A stretch of DNA of 64,000 nucleotides from assembly GCA_013433145.1 (NCBI GenBank), contig CM024174.1:12963484-13027483 (forward strand), given 5' to 3'. Position numbers and translations under genes: made by a program. Shown here piece by piece: positions 50,141 to 58,880 of the stretch. This DNA comes from Ascaris suum (taxonomy: Eukaryota > Nematoda > Chromadorea > Rhabditida > Ascarididae). Position 1 is the first letter of the stretch; every line of letters begins with the position of its first letter. Under the pieces are notes generated by a model. The model was given only the letters and a program-made list of their open reading frames with translations. It was not told the origin of the DNA and did no database searches.

Positions 50141-52000
50141 AGCACAGCAACGAGTACGCGTACCAAATTTGCTTCGTCACGTACGTGCGGAGTTTCAAAA
50201 TCTTAACAAGGAGAGGTCTAATGATCATGGATGAAGCACGTGAGGCACTTCGAAACCGAAATCGAAAGAAAAGCAGAAACTGAACATATTACTTGAAGAT
50301 AACCTCCTTTCCCACCTCCAAGCCTTTGCAAAAGAGATTTGTTAACAAGCTCTTAAAAATGCAGCATACATAATATGAAAATGTCGACAGAATGATATGC
50401 GACCAAGAAAACTCAGTCAGCTACGAAATGCACAGGATTACGTTTTTATAGCGAACGCAGCAACACGGGGCACACCACCACCGCTCACTATGTAGACTTT
50501 CACAACAAAGACGCACGCGAACACGACAGGGCAGGTTTCTTCACTACCAAGGGGCTCTTCGCATACGAAATCGGAACGTGACATTTTGCGCACTCTTGCA
50601 CAGAACGATGGCACCCCCGGTTGCGAACCTCGAACGCAGCTGAGCTCGTGCACAACACTGCGTACACACGACTACCGTACCCTACACTGCACGCGAATAC
50701 TAACTCCCATCAGAGGAATTCGAAAACCTGTAACAGAATCGAATAATGAAAATGTCTCCGCGGAAACTTCAGCTGAATTGAGACGGGGAAAGTGCACTTG
50801 CTGGATGACCGATCGCTCTCTCTGCAATGATCGGCACCCATTTCCCCGCCTCAACTGAGCTGGGAATTTGAACGGGGATATTATTTAACATTCTGGTTAC
50901 AGGTTTTCGAATTCCTGTGATGGGCTCAGTATTGGCCTGCAGAATCCAGAGTATGGTAGTCGTGCGTAGGCTGTGTTGTGCACGAGCTCAGCTGCGTTCG
51001 GGGTTCGCAACCGGGGTGCCACCGTTCTTCAACTAAGTTGCAGAAAAGTGCAACATAAATTTACGAAGCGGAATAGGAGGACATCATATATTGGAAATCT
51101 CTAGCTTAAAGATTTTTCTATATGTGGCTAGCGTGATTCACCGCGACCCTGAGAAATGAAACGAAGCAGTCTCTGAGGGGAACTGGTCAATTAGACGAAA
51201 GCGGCCGCTAAATGAACATATCAAAACAATATGTGTATATATTGCAACCCTATGTAGCACACTGTACGAACTGTAAAGTTGCAATATTGAGGATGATGAA
51301 ATGAACAGAGAGCTGCACAACAACGAAAGGATGAATTCCACCTGAAAGTAAACAAGAATTTGAGTCCACGTTCCCATCAGCTCCCTACCCTCCTCTCCTC
51401 GTCATCTCCCTGGTACCAATAATGGGGAAAAAATTGTTTTGGTCTATTAAGGTGAATAGGACGAAGATGGTGCGGTTACAACGTTGCGCATTTTAACAAA
51501 ATTAGGAAGTAATGAAAGCGTTGTGCGGTGCGAATGGCACACAACAAAGAAAGCATGTTTGAAAGATATGCACAGTTTGGTGTGTGCAAGCAGAAAGAGT
51601 CAATAAAAACAGCTAGAGCCGAGTTTTTCATTAGGTTCGATCGAAAATATCCATGGTTTTATGTCGACTAAACAGACATCAACTGGAGTAGATTTCATGA
51701 TTTAAAAGCTTCACCTATGTCAATTTATTCCCGGAAAAACCAGGAATTTCCAACGCAGTTTTATTTCAGTGCATTGTTTTCAAAACTAACATACCTAGCA
51801 ATTACACTTGGAAGTTTTTGACGATTCTCCAGCTGGTTCCCCGCGACGCATTTATTACCGCCTGCATCCGTTGTTCGCGACTGCAGAATAAGCAAACGAC
51901 GTTTTCATCGTCGGATAGGTGAATATTGGGACCACCGTCAGCGATTCGGACGACCGCTCAAATGCCGTGTTATCTCAAATGAAATAAGGGAATATCAATC
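50141..52000. repeat. duplicated 1.86-kb unit, copy A
   Basis: Collinear with 62147-64000 (to the window end). The differences are frequent single-base indels, mainly in homopolymers, plus substitutions. It contains the foldback element at 50603-51030 and no convincing gene. Confidence 0.95.
50603..51030. mobile_element. long inverted repeat (foldback / MITE-like element), copy A
   Basis: The left arm (50603-50735, GAACGATGGCACC... to ...TTCGAAAACCTGTAAC) is an imperfect reverse complement of the right arm (50898-51030). An inner pair (AATTGAGACGGGGAAA near 50775 and TTTCCCCGCCTCAACT near 50840) extends the stem. The core of the outer stem includes CGAACGCAGCTGAGCTCGTG. No transposase is encoded. 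A foldback element or MITE is the simplest reading; a structured RNA is an alternative. Confidence 0.8.
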
Positions 52001-52611
52001 TGTCCAGCTCTCATTCTTTCACTAACGCATTCACTCCTTCAACATCAGTAAATGAACAATTGGCAGCCTTCTAAATCTATCTCATGTACCAAATAATTTA
52101 ATTTAAAACGTAAACAAATTTTTGAGGAAGCATGTGAAAAAGAAATAACAGCTGTGGATTATTTCTAAAATGTGATTAGAAGGTGAAAATTTCATAAGTT
52201 TCAACGATTGCTCTATAGCCGCTTCTATTAAGGTAGATGCTTTCCGGTTACAGCAGAATAATATCTGAGTCTGTCAAGTATTTCAACGTATGAGAGCCTA
52301 GTGGAGGTTATGAACAAAGAGAGAGTGAAAATCGGTTGCTTGTGCAGAGATTGAAAATCGGTTTCGAAAGGCTGAAACATTAAGTGCACACACTAAAAAT
52401 CATTAAACAAGTTTTTCTAATCAGAAGACAAATATAAAGACTGCGGCAAGCATTATTGCGGCTGTCAATAACTGCCGGAAACGTCATCTTGCAATTCTCT
52501 TCTTTTCATACAGCTGCTTTAGAAGGACTTGCTGAAGTTCAAGTGATTTAAAAAGAACAAATATATCAGCTACAATAAACACCAAAGAAAGTAATTCAAC
52601 ATGAGCATTAC
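52001..52611. other. stretch without supported exon
   Basis: The exon following 52612 in the Ig gene would be expected here or further downstream; no Ig middle strand (W.K.G type) was found. Confidence 0.3.
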
Positions 52612-52715
52612 CTGTGGCAGCGGAGCTGAAAATACTGGATCATAAACGCTGAACGGTTGCCCTGCGATAACCGTTTCCGTGACGATTGTATGCTGATCGG
52701 GCATGTAGGGCGGCG
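52612..52715 (-). CDS. immunoglobulin-domain exon (start of an I-set domain)
   Basis: TTTTAG acceptor and CAG|GTAATG donor bracket 104 bp. With one base from the 53121 exon it reads TPPYMPDQHTIVTETVIAGQ then PFSVYDPVFSAPLPQ. PP at the domain junction, VxxGQPFSxYxPVFxxPLPQ and the position just after a complete Ig domain fit the A-B strands of an I-set Ig, resembling hemicentin. The strand-B Cys expected after FSVY is Asp. It ends in phase 0, so the C-E strands are in a further exon not found. Confidence 0.75.
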
Positions 52716-53120
52716 CTAAAAGCATCAACAGTTTGAACTTCGTGAAACTGAAATCCCGCATATCGAAGACCAAAGCTGATGTAAATGTTAATCGACGATA
52801 TGTGGCGTTCTTGTTGTTGCAACTCAAACTTCACTCACCCTTTCAAACACTTATCTATTAAACTTGAGAAACAATAAGGAATCACCTGGCAGGAAAATAT
52901 GCAACATTTTATTTTTACTGGAGAAAAACATAATGTGCCCATCGCTTTGAACATTTAACTTCCTGTTTCATAGAATAGTATGGAAATGTTATTAATTGCG
53001 TCTGACTGAAAAATTTTTGACGTTAAAATGACTTTTAAAATAAACAGAAATTTACAAGGACAACAATAAACCACTGGAATCTCTTAAACTGAAATTCTAT
53101 GTAACACCAAACTGACTTAC

Positions 53121-53231
53121 TAATAACGCTGAGACGGATGATTTTATCGACGTCACCAGCCGCATTCGATGCCTTACACGTATAGTGGCCTCCATCACCA
53201 TTCTGTACACTTTCGATTACAAGCGTTCCAT
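53121..53231 (-). CDS. immunoglobulin-domain exon (E-G strands of an I-set domain)
   Basis: A TATATTTGAG acceptor is followed by DGTLVIESVQNGDGGHYTCK and ASNAAGDVDKIIRLSVI, then a consensus GTAAGTC donor. L-I-x-x-V, D-x-G-x-Y-x-C and the x-N-x-x-G turn are diagnostic of Ig I-set strands E to G. Length is 111 bp and the exon ends with one base that completes Thr with the 52715 exon across a 405-bp intron. This is the clearest protein-domain match in the window. Candidate families are hemicentin (him-4 type) and other giant Ig proteins. Confidence 0.85.
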
Positions 53232-54342
53232 CTCAAATATATGATTTATTTTCGAATTACGAACTTTTTCGTTCCCATTTCATCACTTATGACGTAAATG
53301 GATGGCTGCATAGCGCAGATATGGAGCAAATGATATATGTTGCATTAGACAAGCGGTACATTTAGAAAGTGAAGGTGAATGAACAAGAAAAGAGCACATA
53401 TTTTTTATGCTGCAAGATGGCCAATTAATGGATTTAACCCACTGCGAAGGAATACTGAAACAAGCCGCTGAAAGCAATTTGTCGCCCAGGAAAATGATAA
53501 ATATTGAACAAAATGGCCATTATAAATGTCGGGAAATGATTAAGCAACAACAGCTCCATATATGCCGTTCTCCATGAATGAGCTTGATAGTCATAAGTGA
53601 ACGACTAAGGGTTTACGGTTTACATAAGTGAACCTTGCTGAAAGCGATTTACGGGAAAGAAATGTAGAGGTTATAGGTAGTTAAGCCATATGTGCCGATA
53701 AGATTGAATTCATTTGAATTCATAACGTTCATAAATATGAGGCTTCAGATCTCCGGGACACAGTTCCGGTCTGTTGACTGATAACACTGTAAGGGATAAC
53801 AAGGCTTAATTTAGACAGGTGAAGTTGCTCGGAGTCGAAGGTTGCTTCGGATCTAAGTGAAAGTTTCAACACAAACTCCAACTTACAAACTGATAGCGTT
53901 AAACGCTGGGAAAGCTGAATTTCAGAGAGGAAAAGTTGTCTTGAATAAAAAATTATAGATACTGACCTTCACTCGTCAAGGCCACACTTTCGCAAAACAA
54001 TGAGTAAACCGCGAAAGACTGTGAAATCCACTAGCAAAAGTGGGTTAATAACACCAATATATAGTTCAAACTTTCCCAAAAAGCATTTAATATCAAGCAT
54101 CAAATGAGTATTGGGAATGGTGGAACAAATTCGAAGATCCATACCTAGTGTATTTAATCACTGATATATCAATGAATTACATAAGATTCGTAAAACAACG
54201 GCGGCGCCATACAAACCCCAAAAGTGCTGACTTGTGAAGACGCTCTGCTCGTCACACAGAGATACGCACACCGCATATACATACCCCATTCGTTGATTTC
54301 GCTGCCCCTAAAAGAATGCCTCAGGCAACAAGACTACAGCTA
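53232..54342. other. intron-like stretch of the Ig gene
   Basis: No further Ig strand was recognised. A small piece between AAATTCAG and a GTAAGT donor (about 53887-53922, minus) could be a microexon. Confidence 0.3.
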
Positions 54343-54480
54343 TAGCGGAACTCGAGGCTGGGCCGTTATCCCACGTAGAACAAACAGAAGCACATGGGTT
54401 CTAGCTTTGCTATATCCAACGCTTCGGGTCACTCTGATCTCAAACTTAGGGACGTCTCGCTTCGGAGCGACGAGAGTTTC
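54343..54480 (-). CDS. candidate Ig (or FN3) exon, F-G strands
   Basis: The frame entering in phase 0 after ACGTTGAG reads ETLVAPKRDVPKFEIRVTRS then VGYSKARTHVLLFV. FEIRVTRSVGYSKA has the form of the Y-x-C-x-x-x-N-x-x-G segment of Ig domains, with the Cys replaced by Ile, or of an FN3 F-G turn. It would follow the 54556 exon in phase 0 across a 75-bp intron. The acceptor is weak and the 3' end is uncertain; the given end is the stop. Confidence 0.42.
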
Positions 54481-54555
54481 CTCAACGTGAATTAGGGTAT
54501 AAAGGTGATTCACTGTAATTCAAAATACTCACTGGAAAATACAATTCAGTTATAC

Positions 54556-54659
54556 CTGAATGGTCAAACGACCTCCTTCATTTGAATGTATCGATAAGAT
54601 AGAACCTCGCGCACGCCACGATACCAAGTTACTTACGGCTTCGGATTTCAAACCAGCAC
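54556..54659 (-). CDS. candidate Ig-domain exon (C-E strands)
   Basis: TTAATTTATAG and CAG|GTATAA bracket 104 bp that read AGLKSEAVSNLVSWRARGSI then LSIHSNEGGRLTIQ. The central Trp followed about 16 residues later by GRLTI is the Ig C-to-E pattern. An internal GCC|GTAAGT could act as a competing donor. Entry phase (two bases) matches the entry phase of the 52715 and 53231 exons. Confidence 0.52.
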
Positions 54660-55150
54660 CTATAAATTAACAAGGTATTATTTGATGACATTTGACAATC
54701 AGCAGCCCTTTAACTATATGATTGCCGAGTTAGCAAAGTGCATCGAGTTGAAGTTGATAAGCAAACAACTAGCCAAATATTACAACTGCCACAATGGTTA
54801 CACATATGAAACAAATGTCGATCTTTGCAAAATGTTATAATTGCGAATAGAAAACAACGATTCACTACGATTTCTTCTAACGGAATATATAATAGCGGTT
54901 TCTGCGAAATTATTTAGCGGATGCGTTGTTTCCTAAGTGCAAAACTACTCGCAAACAATTCTCCAATAAAAACTATCCACCTTGTTTTCAATTCTCACAT
55001 ATTAAATCGTTCATTACTGCGCTAAATTACAAAAAACAACAGTGGTATGAATAGATGGTTTGTAACTGCAGAAACAAGTAAACAAATGAATGTGCAGTCA
55101 AATTAACAAGCGAGCAAATAAATAAACATGTAAATAAATAAATATGCCAC
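54660..55150. other. intron-like stretch of the Ig gene
   Basis: An exon that starts in phase 0 and ends with one extra base would be needed to join 55151 to 54659; none was recognised. Confidence 0.3.
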
Positions 55151-55212
55151 CTGGCATTCGAGCACAATGCGATCTCCTCTGCCGATCATTTGCCAATCAC
55201 GAGTTACCTTCA
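55151..55212 (-). CDS. candidate Ig-domain exon (A-B strands)
   Basis: After CACTAAAAG the frame reads KVTRDWQMIGRGDRIVLECQ and ends at CAG|GTGGCA. GxGDRIVLEC is a typical Ig strand-B segment with its Cys. Both splice sites are weak, and a plus-strand frame (55167-55508) covers the same bases, so the call rests on the motif and on its position upstream of the other Ig exons. Confidence 0.45.
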
Positions 55213-55491
55213 CTTTTAGTGCAAGCAAAAATTTTCGTTTCAATTTCCCGAAAAATTTTTGCAGTGATTTAATAATTGGCAATAAATTTTTTAACGCTAA
55301 CAGTGGAATAGTTGGGCGTTGTTTGTTGGCAGTCATGAAGTTGAGTAGTTTCAATAATGGTAATGAATTACTGCCAAAGGATTTTGTTATTTATGCCAAA
55401 AACGTTGGTTTCTTGCTTCTCAAACTTCATATCCTCCTCAAATTTATTTCGTTTGAAAGCCACAGAAATATGAAAATTCCAAGCAACTCGT

Positions 55492-55869
55492 GTGGGAAAT
55501 GTTCTTGAAAGAAAAGCGCTTATTGTCCATTTGAACATGACAGCCGGCTTGATTGATGGCACGACACTCATCTTTTCCGTAGAACGAAGTGATCTAAATT
55601 ATGACTTCTATATGCAGAGCGGTTGCAAGAGCACAGGTAGAAAAGAAGCGTGCAGAAAATTCTCCCCGTTTAATCACATAAAGAAGATCGAGTTTCTAGC
55701 CATGTGCAACCTTGCAATTTACGACAACATTTTCATGAGTCGTCAATTATATACGAACGAAAATTCAGAGCTTTGTTGTCACTTGTGCTGTAGCGCCACC
55801 TCGAAGTGCGGTCAAACGTGGTCGAAAGGGCTCATAGAATTTATGCAATCTTTGAGGGGAAGCGAATGA
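55492..55869 (+). CDS. Cys-rich open frame, unknown product (possibly a gene or pseudogene on the opposite strand)
   Basis: A 125-codon frame ends at TGA (55867-55869). It reads VERSDLNYDFYMQSGCKSTG, then KIEFLAMCNLAIYDNIFMSR, and near the end ELCCHLCCSATSKCGQTW. In another frame just upstream, 55167-55508 is open too (ASKNFRFNFPKNFCSDLIIG). The two overlap by 17 bp, as if one frameshift or a splice separated them. There is no start with good context (the first codon is GTG). Composition is protein-like; a lectin-type beta fold is conceivable but not shown. Confidence 0.38.
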   Translation: MGNVLERKALIVHLNMTAGLIDGTTLIFSVERSDLNYDFYMQSGCKSTGRKEACRKFSPFNHIKKIEFLAMCNLAIYDNIFMSRQLYTNENSELCCHLCCSATSKCGQTWSKGLIEFMQSLRGSE

Positions 55870-57133
55870 AAGCATCAAAAAATATTATGTAAAGAACGAA
55901 GTGCATCTCGTTGGTGGCGATGCAGGGACTGAAGTAAATTTCACAACTTCAGTAAGAGAAATTTAATCAACAAAACAACTAAGGCAGTTGTCAAACAACA
56001 ATGCAGTAGTTATCGAGGATGAATTTTCTCAGAAAAGAACTAGCACATAAACGCGTTATAAATCTAGTACCTCATAAAGCACAACTACGATAAAGATAAC
56101 ATTTCGTCATTAAATTTAACGAAGTAAATTTAAAAAACGCTGAAAAGATTTACATTTATAAGTAATACTTGTGATGATCCTGTTTTATGAGATTCCCTTT
56201 GAAATACCATCGTTGTTCGGGTTTCGGATCACCTAAAAATTAGTCAGCGAATTTGGAGGAGTGAAGATAAACGGGAATATTATAGTTTGAAAGAAGAATT
56301 TCTTTAAAACACAACATTTTCCAAATGCGACTAGAAATGAAAATTCATTAGGCAGTCCCACAGTACCCGCTATCCATCTGTTGCCCATCACTCGCAAGCA
56401 AGTTATCGGTTAAGGAATGGCATTGCTTTGTTGTTAAATCGAACTATGGTTCGTGCATAACTCTCAACAGCTTCGTGCATTTTTTTTTCAATGATTTCTA
56501 TTTTCTCTTATTTCTCCAAGTTTTCATTTCTGATCTATCGACGAAAGATTTAAGCACCATCACTAAAAAGTTATCCATAGCGCCACTGCCATAAATGCTT
56601 CAAAACATTTAAATACAGATGCAAATTTGCAAAAAAAAAAAAATGCAATTCTATAAACACTAATGCATAAACACATAAAAACAAAACAACATAGGATGCT
56701 TATATGACCCGTTCCCTTATGAAGTTTTTTTGCAAGCAATCAGCCTGAGCATATGCAATAAAAACCAGATCGGATGGAGACCTACAATAACAAGAAATGA
56801 AATAACGACCTCGTCTTGAAACAAGCATGCGGCATTCAGCAAAAATTGGCACATAATACCAATTGCTTCCTATAATCTTTCCTCTCAAAAAGGGAATGAA
56901 CCTCCTCACTATGAACATCGTATAAAAAGGGCCAACCTAGAAATAGCGGCATTGGGGAGGATATTTGGAAGCCTCATCACGAAGGAAAGAATCATTCCGC
57001 ATAGCGCAAATTATGATTTATCTTAGCAATCACCTGATCGCATGTTTCATTGATAATTGATGAAGTCGTCAATCACTTAACAACCTAGAAATGTAAATAA
57101 TAATAGTGACAATAGCACATGAATAGGGTCCTG

Positions 57134-57134
<1 letters not shown>
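55870..57134. other. non-coding stretch
   Basis: AT-rich sequence with a 13-A run at 56630-56642 and no supported exon. Confidence 0.35.

Positions 57135-57216
<82 letters not shown>
57135..57216. repeat. (TA)n microsatellite
   Basis: An uninterrupted run of about 41 TA units. Confidence 0.98.
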
Positions 57217-57217
<1 letters not shown>

Positions 57218-57687
57218 GATTTACAGAATGATGGTTTCATAGTATCATTGATGTTGAACGTGAAATGCTCGATGATACAAATACAAAGATTTCATTCTCG
57301 ACATTTCCGCCTACATTCGTGGCATTGCAAGATGCACCCGGCCATTTTCATCCCTTATACCATCACCACGAGTACAAATAACATCGGCGCGGTGCTGCCA
57401 GTTATCATCACACTATTTACTCCCAATGGTAAAAATTCGCCCACATATTAAAATTCCATTTCAAATTAGACTGCGATTAGAGTGATTTTGATAAAGTTCG
57501 CTAATGTCCCAACTCGTCAGTGGAATGATTCACAAAGATAAGACGCCCATCAAGGATACCTCGAAAGAACATGCATTTCCAGACTTTCATTACAACAGAA
57601 TAAAAGACAAGCGATGGATTAAGGGATATACAAGTGAAATTGCTGCAAATTAAGAACAGTGGAACAATGAGAACAAAAACCACATAC

Positions 57688-57804
57688 CATTTGACGTTGA
57701 ACCGATTCGACGTGATTGTATTTGAGGACTCCCCCAACCTCCATTGTTAAACAATCAGGACCAACGTAATGGCGGTGTTCCAATGAATGCTGACAAACCA
57801 CCAC
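57688..57804 (-). CDS. candidate internal exon upstream of the Ig series, unknown domain
   Basis: GATATTGTAG and ATG|GTATGTG bracket exactly 39 codons in phase 0: VVVCQHSLEHRHYVGPDCLT, then MEVGGVLKYNHVESVQRQM. It has two Cys. Same strand and upstream of the Ig exons, so it may belong to the same gene. The domain is not recognised. Confidence 0.45.
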
Positions 57805-58880
57805 CTACAATATCATCAAAAAAGTATAATTGAAAATTTGGTTGAAAAAATGCAACACACTGAAAACAACATTTCTAAAAACTATTAATGCAAAATGTCG
57901 GCAGTTTTAAAAACAAATAACCAGCAAATATAAATCCTCTGTACATTGCTATGAGAGCAGACGCCTTTTATTGGAAATGCTTGAGCCAAGGATTAAGCAC
58001 AATACTGCATAACGTTGAGGATTAAAATAATGCCACTGGAATGGCCTAAAGGATGGTAAAAAAACGAAGCACTGAATGAATATTGCAAATTATTATAGGC
58101 GAGTTTTTGAGATAATTAAATGTTATGCATTCTTATAGAGTCTTCCTTTAACTATGACACACAGAAGAATCAATTTAATTGCAAATAAAAGAAACCAAGT
58201 GCTTGGTGAACGAAGAATTGTGTTGACAATTCGAATGGAGGAATGTAGTACTGCAAGGGAATGCAATAGAAAACTAAGCGAGAAATTTAACAAGAAAAAG
58301 TGTTTCTCAAAACATGCCTTCCTTGCTTTGAACTTTCCGCATTAATTGACTTCAGAGATAAACGTGCACAGAAATCGCAATGAAGTATGCAAATTTTGCA
58401 GCATTTTTGAGCATCGCTAATTATGTGTAATGTCCATACGGCCAATAACGTTCCGGCATAATCATGCTAAATACGACCTATAAAATGCGATCAAACTATT
58501 GGTCATTAACCTCCGCTCATTCATGTACATCACATTACATTAAATCTCTATAAGACATAATCGAGCAAAGAAGTATCAAGGAAATGGATGAGAAAAGGTG
58601 GACTCTTCCTATTCAATATATGATATTTAGAAAACTTTTTAAGTTCGAACTCACTGATTCCATACATTTCAAGTTTTGCACGAAGACTTACTGATGCTAT
58701 AGCTTCAACGAATCAAGCTTCGATATTCAATGAAATAGACTTATCGACAGATAAACGGACAGACAAACAGATAAACATACACCATAGATACGACTTCAGC
58801 ATGATGCAGCTTGCCAAGGCAAACTTAAAAGTATGCATTGTAAATCGAAAAGCGCAGCCCAATGACTAAGTGACTATCAT
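57805..58880. other. non-coding stretch
   Basis: No supported feature. The plus-strand frame at 58154-58345 is Lys/Arg-rich without boundaries. Confidence 0.3.

Noticed and set aside
50438..50858. Frames on both strands containing GTPGCEPRTQLSS or its mirror
   Set aside because: They lie in the arms of the foldback element; open frames are by-products of the inverted repeat.
55167..55869. Galectin-like reading of the two plus-strand frames
   Set aside because: Only loose beta-strand resemblance; the WGxE and HxNPR motifs of galectins are not present.
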